Shown one piece after another: positions 23,975 to 33,077 of a stretch of DNA of 47,996 nt. The translations under genes were made by a program, and so were the position numbers. This DNA is from an uncultured Lactobacillus sp. (lineage in GTDB: Bacteria; Bacillota; Bacilli; Lactobacillales; Lactobacillaceae). Under the pieces are notes generated by a model. That model did not search any database, was not told the DNA's origin, and worked only from the letters and a program-made list of their open reading frames with translations. The DNA is taken from positions 1 to 47,996 of the forward strand of contig NZ_CALVGT010000059.1 in the NCBI RefSeq assembly GCF_944327175.1, written 5' to 3'. Position 1 is the first letter of the stretch. Every line of letters starts with the position of its first letter.

Positions 23975-24511
23975 TTAAGATGTTTGCGGTTCAGTTGTTT
24001 GATTCTGCGTGTTTGGATCGCTGGTAACTTCGCCTTTAGGCGTTTCGATATTGCTTGCCTTGACATACAAGCCGACACCGATTGCCCAGTACTTGCGGCC
24101 ATTGATCTTTTTCTTGCCGCCATAGACAGTTACCGAGCCATTCTTCAGCAAAACACAGGAATTCTTCATTCGTTTGCCTTTGCTGGAATAAATGTAGCTG
24201 TTATGATTCAGCTGGCAATCCAGGCCAATCACATTCATATATGCCACGTACTTGTTTTGACCAATCATAATATATGGCTTGTCGTCAACATAATTTATCA
24301 TGCTGTAGCAGCCAACAGCTTTACCGGCCAAGATCTTCTTGTCCTTGGTCCGTTTGCCTTTTTCGTCGTACACGTATGTGTTGACCATGGCATTCTTGTA
24401 AAACGGTTTGTCAGCATCTGAAGCTGCCGTAGTCTTTGCCTTTGGCGCCAAAATAATGGCAAAAGCCAGTACAAATATTAACTTAACGAGCCAAACCCGT
24501 TTTAACTTCAC
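23975..24511 (-). CDS. SLAP-domain surface protein
   Basis: The 178-residue secreted protein has a basic start and one hydrophobic segment to about residue 25, then two SLAP repeats, the cell-wall-binding module of lactobacillar S-layer proteins. The first has NTYVYDEKGKRTKDKK and the second NSYIYSSKGKRMKNS, each ending in a short aromatic/hydrophobic strand (NKYVAYMNVIG and LYVKASNIE). The C-terminal tail is Thr/Gln-rich and short, so little is present beyond wall binding. The start is a GTG at 24511 with a weak ribosome site. It lies only 31 nt after ppiB and is probably cotranscribed with it. Confidence 0.78.
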   Translation of the reverse strand: MKLKRVWLVKLIFVLAFAIILAPKAKTTAASDADKPFYKNAMVNTYVYDEKGKRTKDKKILAGKAVGCYSMINYVDDKPYIMIGQNKYVAYMNVIGLDCQLNHNSYIYSSKGKRMKNSCVLLKNGSVTVYGGKKKINGRKYWAIGVGLYVKASNIETPKGEVTSDPNTQNQTTEPQTS

Positions 24512-24542
24512 TCTCGTTCACGCAAGCCTTTCTCACTTACTT

Positions 24543-25130
24543 TTAGTCAGCAATTTCAACAGTCGTGATTACCACGTCTTCAAGTGGCTTATCGTTGCCG
24601 TCCTTGGCTACCTTGGCAATTTCGTCAACGACATCCATGCCTTCAGTTACATGGCCAAAAACAGTGTGTCTGTGGTCAAGCCATGGCGTACCACCTTGCT
24701 TGTAGGCCTTAACAACTTCTTCTGGATATTGGGCATCGCGCAATTGTTGGATAAACCGCTTTGGCATATTCTTGTTTTGCACGATGAAGAACTGTGAGCC
24801 GTTGGTGTTTGGACCAGCATTAGCCATTGACAAAGCCCCGCGCAAGTTGAAGAGTTCGTTTGAGAATTCGTCTTCAAAGTTATGGCCCCAGATGCTTTGA
24901 CCGCCAGCACCAGTACCTTCCGGGTCCCCGCCTTGGATCATGAAATCGCTGATCACCCGGTGGAAAGTCACGCCGTCGTAGTAGCCCTTTTGTGCCAGGC
25001 GGACGAAGTTTTCAACAGTCATTGGTGCTTCTTCTGGGAAAAGCTGAATGACGATGTCGCCGTGGTTGGTCTTGATAGTTGCCTTTGGGCCCTTGGCTTG
25101 GTCAAGGTTAAGTTGTGGGTATTCAGACAT
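24543..25130 (-). CDS. ppiB: Peptidyl-prolyl cis-trans isomerase, cyclophilin type
   Basis: A 195-residue cyclophilin that catalyses proline isomerisation in folding proteins. Signature residues are clear: [20 protein letters not shown] (catalytic Arg, Phe, Gln), [20 protein letters not shown], and [17 protein letters not shown] near the end. No signal peptide is present, so it is cytoplasmic. AAGGAG precedes ATG 25130. A SLAP surface protein follows 31 nt downstream, a pairing that may simply be operon chance. It is intact. Confidence 0.93.
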   Translation of the reverse strand: MSEYPQLNLDQAKGPKATIKTNHGDIVIQLFPEEAPMTVENFVRLAQKGYYDGVTFHRVISDFMIQGGDPEGTGAGGQSIWGHNFEDEFSNELFNLRGALSMANAGPNTNGSQFFIVQNKNMPKRFIQQLRDAQYPEEVVKAYKQGGTPWLDHRHTVFGHVTEGMDVVDEIAKVAKDGNDKPLEDVVITTVEIAD

Positions 25131-25191
25131 TATTTATATGCTCCTTGTCATACTAATTCTTTAGATTCTTTCTAAATTATATCATTCGGTA

Positions 25192-25218
25192 TAAAAAAAG
25201 ACAGCAAACTGCTGTCTT
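25192..25218 (-). terminator. Terminator of the dap operon
   Basis: AAGACAGCA, AAC, TGCTGTCTT is a perfect 9-bp stem with a seven-T tail on the minus strand, just after patA. Confidence 0.85.
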
Positions 25219-25228
25219 AGTAAAAATA

Positions 25229-26410
25229 TTAGAGCTGAGCAACGTATTCACCAAGCCGCTTGACTACTTCCGCCAGCTTGTCATCAGCTGCCGCGTAAGA
25301 GAAGCGGACATAGCCAGCTGATCCCTTCCCAAATACACTGCCTGGAATCAAGCCAACATGGGCTTTTTTAGCTACATCTTTGGCAAAGGCAAAGTCATCG
25401 CTGCCAAACTTCTCCGGAATCTTGGCAAAAATATAAAATGCCCCTTGCGGTACGGCCATTTCAAAGCCCAGCTTAGTCAGATTATCAACCATAAAGTCCC
25501 GCCGGCGCTGGTAGGCCGCCTTAAATTCCTTTGGATCGTCAAGCCCCTTGGTCAAGGCTTCAATTGCCGCGTCCTGCGCAATATTGTCCACGCAGGTCAC
25601 CATGAAACTATGCGCCTTAGCCACATTTGGCAGTAAACTTGCTGGAGCCGCGATATATCCGAGCCGGTAGCCAGTCATAGCGTGTGACTTTGATAAACCG
25701 CTGATCAAGATTACCTGTCCCGGCAGTAAAGTAGCCAAAGAGAAATGTTCTTGGTCATAAGTCAGTTCGCTGTAGATTTCATCACAGATTGCCAGCAAAT
25801 GGTGCTTCTTGATCACTTCTGCCAAAGCAGTTAACTCAGCTTTGGCAGAAGTCCGCCCTGTTGGGTTGCATGGGTAGTTGAGCATGATTGCCTTAACCTG
25901 GTCGCCGGCCGCCTCAATCTCCGCTTCCAAGCTCTCTGGCGTCAAGTTGAAGCCAGTATCTGAGGTGTCGATCATCACCACTTCCCCGCCTGCCATTTCA
26001 ATGTTGGTGAAATAAAGGGAAAAGACTGGTGTTGGCACTAAAACCTTGTCACCTGGATTTAAAAGTCCCAGTAAAGTTGCTGTAATTGCTTCAGTTGCCC
26101 CGTCAGTGACAATAACTTCAGTTTCCGGGTCATAGTCAACCTGTCTGCTTGCCGCGAGATACTTGCTGATGGCTTGACGCAGGGCCAGCTTCCCTTTTGA
26201 TGGCCCGTAGTGGGAGTCGTCCGCTTCGATTCCCCGAATAGCAGCCATTTTAACATGGTCTGGTACCGCGAAGTCTGGTTCTCCCAAGGTGAGCTTGATG
26301 ATTCCTGGGATCTGGGAGATTTCTTCGTCAAAAGCCCGGATGGCTGAAGGCGCGATTTTAGCAAGCTTTCTGTTGCCTAAATCCCGCAAATTAGGATCTG
26401 TTTCTGGCAT
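25229..26410 (-). CDS. patA: N-acetyl-LL-diaminopimelate aminotransferase (class I)
   Basis: The 393-residue PLP aminotransferase of fold type I has LNYPCNPTGRTS, the Asp-Tyr pair region AICDEIYSELTYD and the PLP lysine in LISGLSKSHAMTGYRLGY. In the acetylase branch of DAP synthesis this enzyme converts N-acetyl-2-amino-6-oxopimelate to N-acetyl-LL-DAP. The function is taken from its place as last gene of the dapD-dapL-dapA-dapB operon; by sequence alone it could be any aspartate-type aminotransferase. It starts 36 nt after dapB. It is intact. Confidence 0.85.
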   Translation of the reverse strand: MPETDPNLRDLGNRKLAKIAPSAIRAFDEEISQIPGIIKLTLGEPDFAVPDHVKMAAIRGIEADDSHYGPSKGKLALRQAISKYLAASRQVDYDPETEVIVTDGATEAITATLLGLLNPGDKVLVPTPVFSLYFTNIEMAGGEVVMIDTSDTGFNLTPESLEAEIEAAGDQVKAIMLNYPCNPTGRTSAKAELTALAEVIKKHHLLAICDEIYSELTYDQEHFSLATLLPGQVILISGLSKSHAMTGYRLGYIAAPASLLPNVAKAHSFMVTCVDNIAQDAAIEALTKGLDDPKEFKAAYQRRRDFMVDNLTKLGFEMAVPQGAFYIFAKIPEKFGSDDFAFAKDVAKKAHVGLIPGSVFGKGSAGYVRFSYAAADDKLAEVVKRLGEYVAQL

Positions 26411-26446
26411 GATGATCGTCTTTCTATAAAAAACAAAGAATACTTT

Positions 26447-27226
26447 CTACAAAATGTTTTCCAGGCCGACATAGAGCTGGTCTAAGCCAGCTGCCTTTTC
26501 CAAGGCAACCTTGACCCCGCTCATGAAGGATGACCGGTCAAAGGAGTCCTGCCGGATGGTCAAGGCTTCCCCCTTGCCCCCAAAAAGCACCTGTTCATGA
26601 GCGACGTAGCCTGGCAAGCGAACCGCGTGCAGCTTGATGCCTTGGTAATCGCCCCCTCTTGCACCTGGCAGACTTTCTGTCGTGTCTGCTGCAGTTTGGT
26701 GGGGCTCGCGGACTTCAGCGATCAGCTTGGCTGTGGCCAAGGCCGTGCCTGATGGAGCATCCTTCTTATCTTCGTGGTGCATTTCGATGATTTCCACGTC
26801 TGGGAAGTATTTAGCTGCTTCCTGGGCGAACTTCATCAATAAAACAGCTGACATGCCAAAGTTAGGAGCGATCAAGCCGCCAATACCCTTCTTCTTGGCC
26901 AATTGCTTCAACTCAGCTTCTTGCTGGTCAGTCAAGCCAGTCGTCCCTACGATTGGCCGGTAGTCGTTTTCCAAGGCGTAGCGGACGTTTTGGTAGACAG
27001 AGGCTGGAACAGTAAAGTCAATCCAGATATCTGCTGCGTCGGCTGGAATTTCATCCAGGCTGGTGTACAGCTTAGTATCTGCCGGTAAGCCATAGTCTGC
27101 TGGATCGCTGCTCTTTAAACGGTGGGCCAGGCCGGCAGTTATTTCAAAGTCTGGCAGGCTTGCTATTAATTTAACGACTTGCTGGCCCATTGAGCCGGCA
27201 AAACCGGCCAATAAAATTCTTGGCAT
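26447..27226 (-). CDS. dapB: 4-hydroxy-tetrahydrodipicolinate reductase
   Basis: The 259-residue NAD(P)H reductase of lysine/DAP synthesis has the N-terminal dinucleotide fold [35 protein letters not shown], and the catalytic motif [20 protein letters not shown] (His-His, Lys). It begins 1 nt after the dapA stop, sharing the AGAAGGAGAATAAG ribosome site, so it is coupled to dapA. Its product goes to DapD. It is intact. Confidence 0.95.
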   Translation of the reverse strand: MPRILLAGFAGSMGQQVVKLIASLPDFEITAGLAHRLKSSDPADYGLPADTKLYTSLDEIPADAADIWIDFTVPASVYQNVRYALENDYRPIVGTTGLTDQQEAELKQLAKKKGIGGLIAPNFGMSAVLLMKFAQEAAKYFPDVEIIEMHHEDKKDAPSGTALATAKLIAEVREPHQTAADTTESLPGARGGDYQGIKLHAVRLPGYVAHEQVLFGGKGEALTIRQDSFDRSSFMSGVKVALEKAAGLDQLYVGLENIL

Positions 27227-27227
27227 C

Positions 27228-28157
27228 TTATTCTCCTTCTAACATATCACGCGTCAGCTGACCAGCTAATGCATCCTTTGGCAGCTTCAAAGCAGTGGCG
27301 AGTTCTTCCTTTTCTTCACCGTTCAAAGCTACAAGCGGCAACCGTAAGCCCCCTACTTGGTAGCCCATGGCAGCTAAAGCCGCCTTAACCGGTGATGGTG
27401 ACGGGAACATGAACAAGGCGTTCATCCGCGGGGTCAGCCAGCGCTGCAAGCTGCCGGCCAAGGCAAAGTTGCCCGCGTAAAGATCATCGTACATTTCCCG
27501 CATTCTTGGGGTGTACAGGTGACTGGCAACTGAGATGACCCCGTCAGCGCCCAAAACTCTGGCAGTCAGCGCCTGGGCATCTTCACCGGTAAAGACGGCA
27601 AAGTCTACTGGCCGGCCGGAAACGATCTCTTCGATTTCTTCCAGGCTGGCGCACTGCTTGATACCGGCAATATTGGGATGCTGGGCCAGCTGTAAAATGG
27701 TTGACACTTCCATTTTAACCCCAGTCCGGCCCGGAATGTTGTAAATGACTACTGGAATGTGAACCTGGTCAGCAACTGCCGTAAAGTGAGCGATCATTGA
27801 CCGCTGGTTTGGCTTGTTGTATGGCGGAACGACAACCAGAGCATAGTCGATGCCCGGAATCTGGGCAACTTCTTCAGTAAAAGCGATAGTTTCCGCTGTG
27901 TTATTGCTGCCAGTACCGGCAATAACCGGTACACGCCCGTTTACAATCTGGCCAAAGCGGGTGTACAAGGCGATCTTTTCATCATGGGTCAAGGTAGGCG
28001 TCTCCCCGGTTGTCCCGCCGATTACAAAGCCGTTAGAGCCCTGGTCAATCAAATTGTTGGTTAATTCAGTCAAGCTGGCAAAGTCGATCTGTCCGTCTTC
28101 CGTAAAAGGCGTAATGATTGCTGTCAGTAAGTCCGCGTTTTGTAAGTTTTGGTTCAT
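27228..28157 (-). CDS. dapA: 4-hydroxy-tetrahydrodipicolinate synthase
   Basis: The 309-residue aldolase condenses aspartate semialdehyde with pyruvate, the committed step to DAP. It shows [15 protein letters not shown] (the substrate-binding Thr-Thr), [14 protein letters not shown] (catalytic Tyr) and the Schiff-base Lys in [14 protein letters not shown]. It is the third gene of the riboswitch-led operon, 26 nt after dapL. Length and motifs are normal. Confidence 0.95.
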   Translation of the reverse strand: MNQNLQNADLLTAIITPFTEDGQIDFASLTELTNNLIDQGSNGFVIGGTTGETPTLTHDEKIALYTRFGQIVNGRVPVIAGTGSNNTAETIAFTEEVAQIPGIDYALVVVPPYNKPNQRSMIAHFTAVADQVHIPVVIYNIPGRTGVKMEVSTILQLAQHPNIAGIKQCASLEEIEEIVSGRPVDFAVFTGEDAQALTARVLGADGVISVASHLYTPRMREMYDDLYAGNFALAGSLQRWLTPRMNALFMFPSPSPVKAALAAMGYQVGGLRLPLVALNGEEKEELATALKLPKDALAGQLTRDMLEGE

Positions 28158-28183
28158 TGTCTTTGCCTCTATTGTTTGTTTCC

Positions 28184-29338
28184 TTATTCTTCTGTCATCC
28201 GGTATTCTAAAAAGCCGGTAATTGCCGCGATGCCGCGGCTGATTGAACTTTCCTGGGGGGTTAATGTTGCTGAGTGCAGGGGTGAGTCGTCTTCAACGCC
28301 CAGCCAGAACATGGTTCCCGGAATCTGGGCCAGGAGGTAGCCGAAGTCTTCCCCGGTCATGGCTGGGGATGTTTCGACATACTCAACTCCGACAGCCTGC
28401 TTCATGTAATTAATGAAGTTTTCCGTCAATTCAGGGTTATTCTCAACTGGCCAGTAGCCGCCCTGGTTAAGCTCCAGCTTGACTTTGACGCCAAAGCTCA
28501 GCTCAATTCCCTGGCAGACTTCAGCCAGCCGCTTGTCAATCAGTTCGATCATGCTTTGGGTCAGTCCCCGGATCGTGCCTTCAATTCTGGCTGAATCAGC
28601 AATTACGTTTCTGATCTTGCCAGCAGTCACCTTGCCTAAGGTGATAACTCCGCTTTGAATTGGATCGATATTTCTGGAAATGATGGTCTGGACCTGCATA
28701 ATCAAGGCCGCTGCCGCGACAACCGCGTCATTTGACAATTGCGGAAAGGCGGCGTGCCCGCCCTTGCCTTGAATGTCAATGTTGATTTCAGTCGTTCCGG
28801 CAAACAAAGTGCCATTACGGCAGCCAATTGCCCCAGCCGGCAGACTTGGATTGTCATGCAGGCCGTAGAATTCATCGACCTTCCACTTGCCAGTAAAAAG
28901 TCCCAGCTGGTAGGCCTTCATGCCGCCGCTCTCGCTTTCTTCAGCTGGCTGGAAGAAGAACAAGAGGTTATCGCTTGGCTGATGTTCACTAAAGTAGCTG
29001 AGAATACCCAAAGCAACCGTCATATGAATGTCGTGCCCGCAGGCGTGCATCACTCCCTGGTGCTTGGAAGCAAATGGCAGGCCGGTTGCTTCAGTAACTG
29101 GTAAAGCATCGATATCCGCCCGGTAGCCGATGGTCCGTTTGGCCTTTGACCCCTTAACCAGAACCAGGAGGGCAGTTGGCAATTCTGCTGGCTCCCTGAT
29201 TTCCAGGTAGTCTTGCTTCATCTGCTTGATCACATCCAAGAGATAAGCGTGAGTTTGATATTCTTCTAAAGCCAATTCCGGAATCTGGTGGAGTTGGCGC
29301 CGGATTTGAAGCAACTCGGCTTCGGTCAATACTGCCAT
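28184..29338 (-). CDS. dapL: N-acetyldiaminopimelate deacetylase (M20 family)
   Basis: The 384-residue M20-type amidohydrolase shows the metal ligands in [35 protein letters not shown] and [13 protein letters not shown] (catalytic Glu-Glu). It removes acetate from N-acetyl-LL-DAP after the aminotransferase step. The family also contains hippurate and IAA-amino-acid hydrolases; the operon context settles the role. The gene symbol follows YkuR-type deacetylases, for which naming varies. It lies 60 nt after dapD. It is intact. Confidence 0.88.
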   Translation of the reverse strand: MAVLTEAELLQIRRQLHQIPELALEEYQTHAYLLDVIKQMKQDYLEIREPAELPTALLVLVKGSKAKRTIGYRADIDALPVTEATGLPFASKHQGVMHACGHDIHMTVALGILSYFSEHQPSDNLLFFFQPAEESESGGMKAYQLGLFTGKWKVDEFYGLHDNPSLPAGAIGCRNGTLFAGTTEINIDIQGKGGHAAFPQLSNDAVVAAAALIMQVQTIISRNIDPIQSGVITLGKVTAGKIRNVIADSARIEGTIRGLTQSMIELIDKRLAEVCQGIELSFGVKVKLELNQGGYWPVENNPELTENFINYMKQAVGVEYVETSPAMTGEDFGYLLAQIPGTMFWLGVEDDSPLHSATLTPQESSISRGIAAITGFLEYRMTEE

Positions 29339-29398
29339 TGAAAAACTTCCTTAATGTGGACTAACTTTTATTTCTATCTGTTTTGTCGGCTTTGATCT

Positions 29399-30112
29399 TT
29401 ACAGCTTGCGCAAGTCTTCTTCCAGACCAGTCTTGCTTTCGGTCTTGGCATCGACTTCCTTGATTACCTTGGCTGGAACACCGGCAACAACCGTGTGCGG
29501 AGCAACATCCTTAGTTACGACCGCGCCAGCTGCGACAACCGCGCCTTCACCAACGTGGACGCCTTCCAAAACAACCGCGTTGGCCCCAATCAAAACATCA
29601 TCGTCAACACGGACTGGCAAGGCAGAAGCTGGCTCAACCACACCAGCTAAGACCGTACCAGCACCGATGTGACAGTTCTTGCCAACGATTGCCCGGCCAC
29701 CTAAGATGGCCCCCATGTCGATCATTGAGCCAGTACCGATTTCCGCACCGATGTTGATTACTGCCCCCATCATGATGACCGCATTGTCACCGATCAAGAC
29801 TTGGTCACGGATAATAGCGCCTGGTTCGATCCGGGCATTGATTTCCTTAAGGTCCAGCAAAGGAACAGCTGAATTGCGAGCCGTGTTTTCCACGCGTACA
29901 GATTCAAAGTCAGCTTCGTGTTCTGCTAAAAACGGCTTAAGAACTTGCCAGTCGCCGAAGACTACGCCGGCTTGACCGCTGACAAAAGGATCCGTGCCTT
30001 CCGGGAAAGTGACCTTATCAAGACTTGCTCCTCTCAAGTAAACCTTAACCGGGGTCTTCTTTGGTGCTGAACCAATGTAGTTGATAATGCTTTGCGCGTC
30101 TAATTCTGCCAT
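29399..30112 (-). CDS. dapD: Tetrahydrodipicolinate N-acetyltransferase
   Basis: The 237-residue left-handed beta-helix acetyltransferase (also called DapH) has a mixed N-terminal domain to about residue 90, then hexapeptide repeats such as [37 protein letters not shown] and [15 protein letters not shown]. It acetylates tetrahydrodipicolinate to open the acetylase branch of DAP synthesis. It is first in the operon behind the lysine riboswitch, so lysine would shut off the whole set. The ribosome site before ATG 30112 is weak. It is intact. Confidence 0.93.
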   Translation of the reverse strand: MAELDAQSIINYIGSAPKKTPVKVYLRGASLDKVTFPEGTDPFVSGQAGVVFGDWQVLKPFLAEHEADFESVRVENTARNSAVPLLDLKEINARIEPGAIIRDQVLIGDNAVIMMGAVINIGAEIGTGSMIDMGAILGGRAIVGKNCHIGAGTVLAGVVEPASALPVRVDDDVLIGANAVVLEGVHVGEGAVVAAGAVVTKDVAPHTVVAGVPAKVIKEVDAKTESKTGLEEDLRKL

Positions 30113-30162
30113 AGTATCTTTCTCTTTCTAATCTGCATCTGTTTCTGTTACTTCGAAGAGGC

Positions 30163-30404
30163 AAAGAAAAAGCTCCAGATCGCTTTAACAATCTGGAGCC
30201 CGAATAAATTCAAAATTAAATTCTCTCGTCAAATTGCAAGCGCAACGCAGGTACCTTCCCTGCGACAGTCCATGACCTCTTAAGCCATAGCCCAGCCAAT
30301 CCGCCTTGCCAAAACGGATGCTTCGGCAACCTCCCCTTTCTTGCAAGTTCTCCGCCTGGCTGGCTTCCTTGCCTTACTCTTGTCGGTTGCGCCTCTTCAA
30401 TTTG
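30163..30404 (-). ncRNA. Lysine riboswitch (L box) of the dap operon
   Basis: The minus strand carries L-box hallmarks in order: GAAGAGGCGCAACC, AAGAGTAAGGCAAGG, GGGGAGGTTGCCGAAGC, GGATTGGCTGGGCTATGGC and the closing GTTGCGCTTGC. The P1 helix pairs CAAATTG/GCGCAAC with GTTGCGC/CAATTTG (aptamer 30230-30404). The expression platform is a terminator, GCTCCAGAT / ATCTGGAGC (30172-30199), followed by TTTTTCTTT, just ahead of dapD. This is the transcription-termination design: lysine bound means the terminator forms. Confidence 0.92.
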
Positions 30405-30409
30405 TAATC

Positions 30410-30438
30410 AGTCTATAATATTGGACTCATCTTGTCAA
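30410..30438 (-). promoter_or_regulatory. Promoter of the riboswitch-dap operon
   Basis: On the minus strand TTGACA is followed by a -10-like TATAGACT (TATAGA at spacing 15, TAGACT at spacing 17), directly ahead of the riboswitch aptamer. Confidence 0.7.
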
Positions 30439-30541
30439 CAGCTTTTTCGCTTTTTATTTGCATATTTTTATTTCAAGCTTCCTCAAGCACTGATATCACA
30501 GTGTTTAGAAGACGATTATCATGAATCTCCAGAATCTTTCT

Positions 30542-30570
30542 TTGCATTTTCCAGAGAAAAATGGTAAAGT
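30542..30570 (+). promoter_or_regulatory. Promoter of lysC-dapF
   Basis: TTGCAT, a 17-bp spacer and TAAAGT. The leader to lysC is about 50 nt with no riboswitch or terminator visible, so lysC-dapF escapes the lysine riboswitch that governs the divergent dap operon. Confidence 0.6.
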
Positions 30571-30625
30571 CCATTCTGATTAAACTTAAATTATGATTAA
30601 AGACAAACACGAAAGAGAGTAGCCC

Positions 30626-31999
30626 ATGAAAGTTGTTAAGTTTGGTGGCAGTTCCCTGGCTAGCGGCCCTGCTGTAGAAAATGCTTTGAAGATTATTACC
30701 GCTGAAGCTGAAAGACAAGTTGTCGTTACGTCTGCCCCAGGCAAACGCTTTGACGATGACGTCAAGGTCACTGACCTCTTGATCAAGTACGCCCATGAAA
30801 TCAACCATGGCAGAAACGGGCTTGAAGTTGCTGACCAGATCTTCCAGCGCTACGTTGAAATCGGCGAGTACTTTAGCTTGCCGCTTGAAGAAATCCTGCC
30901 CTTGAAAGAAATCCTGCTGGATTTGCCAAAGGAGCACTATCCAAACAAGAACTATCTGCAGGCAGCCTTTAAGGCCCACGGCGAGCGCCTTAACGCTAAG
31001 TTAATCGCCAAGATTCTGCAAAGCAAGGGAGTAAAGGCCCGCTACGTTGACCCTAAAGAAGCCGGGATCATCGTTACTGGAAGTCCAAATAACGCATCTG
31101 TTAATCCGGAAAGCTACCAGCTCCTGGAAAACTTTGCCTATGATTCAGACGAAAAGCTGATTTTCCCAGGCTTTTACGGCTATACTCTGGCTGGTCACAT
31201 CGCCACCTTCTCAAGAGGTGGTTCAGACATAACCGGGGCAATTTTAGCCAGAGGCTTCCACGCTGATTTATATGAAAACTTTACTGATGTCGATGCTATT
31301 TTCTCTGCTAACCCGAAGGTTGTTGACGATCCGCAGCCGATTCACACGATGACTTATCGGGAGATGCGGGAGTTGTCCTATGCTGGTTTCTCTGTCTTCC
31401 ACGATGAAGCCTTGATCCCGGCCATTCAAGGACAGATTCCGATCAACGTCAAGAACACTCAGCATCCGGAAAAGCGCGGAACCATGATCGTGCCGGAAAA
31501 AGGCTTCAAGCCGGAAACTATTATTACCGGGATCGCCAGTGGCAAGCACTTTGGTGCTCTCTACCTGCACAAGTACCTGCTCAACAAGGAAGTCGGTTTC
31601 ACCCTCCGTATCCTGCAGATTCTGAGCAAGCACAAACTTTCCTACGAACACATGCCAACTGGGATCGACGACTTGACGATCATCTTTGACAGAGACACTT
31701 TAAACGATGAATTAATCGATCAAGTCTGCAACGAAATTCAAACTGAAGTCGATCCCGACCACCTGGAATGGATCAGCGACTACGCGATCATCATGCTGGT
31801 CGGTGAAGGGATGCGGGCCCGGATCGGGGTCATGCGGGACATTGCTACACCTGTATCTAGAGAAGGCATTTCCCTCCGGATGGTCAACCAAGGGGCTTCC
31901 GAAATTTCCATCATGCTGGGCACGGCAGCTAAAGATGCTGACCGGGCAGTAGCAGCGATTTACGATTACTTTTTCAAGCAAGAAGCACAAGGAGAATAA
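30626..31999 (+). CDS. lysC: Aspartokinase
   Basis: The 457-residue aspartate kinase makes aspartyl phosphate for lysine/DAP, threonine and methionine. It starts MKVVKFGGSSLASGPAVE with the kinase motif KFGGSS, contains TFSRGGSDITGAILARG and FTDVDAIFSANPKVVD, and ends with two ACT regulatory domains (from about residue 300, e.g. IIMLVGEGMRARIGVM and RMVNQGASEISIML). Which amino acid inhibits it cannot be read out; it may be lysine, alone or with threonine. It forms an operon with dapF, 1 nt downstream. It is intact. Confidence 0.94.
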   Translation: MKVVKFGGSSLASGPAVENALKIITAEAERQVVVTSAPGKRFDDDVKVTDLLIKYAHEINHGRNGLEVADQIFQRYVEIGEYFSLPLEEILPLKEILLDLPKEHYPNKNYLQAAFKAHGERLNAKLIAKILQSKGVKARYVDPKEAGIIVTGSPNNASVNPESYQLLENFAYDSDEKLIFPGFYGYTLAGHIATFSRGGSDITGAILARGFHADLYENFTDVDAIFSANPKVVDDPQPIHTMTYREMRELSYAGFSVFHDEALIPAIQGQIPINVKNTQHPEKRGTMIVPEKGFKPETIITGIASGKHFGALYLHKYLLNKEVGFTLRILQILSKHKLSYEHMPTGIDDLTIIFDRDTLNDELIDQVCNEIQTEVDPDHLEWISDYAIIMLVGEGMRARIGVMRDIATPVSREGISLRMVNQGASEISIMLGTAAKDADRAVAAIYDYFFKQEAQGE

Positions 32000-32000
32000 G

Positions 32001-32987
32001 ATGACTAAATTATTGAAAGTCCATGGCTCACAGAATTCCTTCTTCATTCTGGACCAGACTGAACTGGAAAATCCGCTGACTGATAGTGAATTGCGGCAAT
32101 TGACCCAGACGCTGACTGACCGGGAAAACGGCCTGCTTGGCGGCGCCGACGGCATCTTGTCTGTTGAAGGATCAGGCCACCCTGGCGTTTTAGGCAAAAT
32201 GCGGGTTATCAACGCTGACGGCAGTGAAGCTTCAATGTGCGGCAATGGTCTTAGAACGGTTGCCCGCTACCTGCACGAAAAGACCGGTGAAAGCCATTTT
32301 AAAGTGGAAACCATGTACGCTGACCTGGCCGTCCGGCAAGCTGATGACTTTGCAGAAGGAGTGCCGGCTTTCGGGGTAGAAATCTCCCCTGTCCGCTTTA
32401 ACAAAGAGTCTTTGCCTTTTGACAACCTGGGTCATGACCGCCTGCTGGACACACTGGTTCCGGAACTGGTTCCAGGCTGGCGTTTTAGCGCTCTGGCCGT
32501 GCCTAATCCCCACCTTATTGCCTTTATCAAAGAAGAGGACCTGGACAGCCCGGTCTTAGGAGAGCTAGGTGCCTACTTGAACGGCGAAAATCCCTACTTC
32601 TCAGATGGGGTCAACATCAACTACACCGTTATCCGCGGCGATAGCCAGCTTTTTGTCAGAACCTACGAACGGGGCGTTGGCTTTACTAACGCCTGCGGGA
32701 CGGGGATGTCAGCCAGCTCTCTGGCCTTCGCCTTAACGCACCCGGACCTGGGCCACTTTGAAAAAGAGATCTCTGTCTACAATCCTGGCGGTATGGTCAA
32801 GACCGTCTTGCACCAAAAGGACCACGGCTACTGGATCGAACTGATCGGCAACGCGACCGAAACCCATACTGTTGAAATTCCAGAAGACCAGCTGCATAGC
32901 GGCCAGGTTAAACTGGATGAGGTAAAGACTGAAGAAACTGGTGAGCAAGAATCATACCTGGCCTTTGTTGACCAGCTGACCAAGTAG
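32001..32987 (+). CDS. dapF: Diaminopimelate epimerase
   Basis: The 328-residue PLP-independent epimerase converts LL-DAP to meso-DAP for lysine and, where used, the peptidoglycan. The two catalytic cysteines are in NADGSEASMCGNGLRTVARY and GVGFTNACGTGMSASS. It starts MTKLLKVHGSQNSFFILD. It is somewhat longer than the usual ~280 residues, owing to a C-terminal extension of about 30 residues. It is coupled to lysC (TAA-G-ATG). It is intact. Confidence 0.94.
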   Translation: MTKLLKVHGSQNSFFILDQTELENPLTDSELRQLTQTLTDRENGLLGGADGILSVEGSGHPGVLGKMRVINADGSEASMCGNGLRTVARYLHEKTGESHFKVETMYADLAVRQADDFAEGVPAFGVEISPVRFNKESLPFDNLGHDRLLDTLVPELVPGWRFSALAVPNPHLIAFIKEEDLDSPVLGELGAYLNGENPYFSDGVNINYTVIRGDSQLFVRTYERGVGFTNACGTGMSASSLAFALTHPDLGHFEKEISVYNPGGMVKTVLHQKDHGYWIELIGNATETHTVEIPEDQLHSGQVKLDEVKTEETGEQESYLAFVDQLTK

Positions 32988-33030
32988 CATCCCTCCAAAA
33001 AACAGAATTAAATACTATATACTAATTACT

Positions 33031-33077
33031 AAGCATCCCCCAATCAAGCATTCACCGCTTGGCCAGGGATGCTTTTT
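33031..33077 (+). terminator. Terminator of lysC-dapF, inside the convergent gene's end
   Basis: AAGCATCCC pairs with GGGATGCTT, with an inner CAAGC/GCTTG pairing, followed by TTTTTT. It overlaps the last ~11 codons and stop of the minus-strand gene that ends at 33044. Confidence 0.8.

Noticed and set aside
30440-30625. A second lysine riboswitch or T-box ahead of lysC
   Set aside because: The leader is only about 50 nt and shows neither L-box elements nor a terminator.
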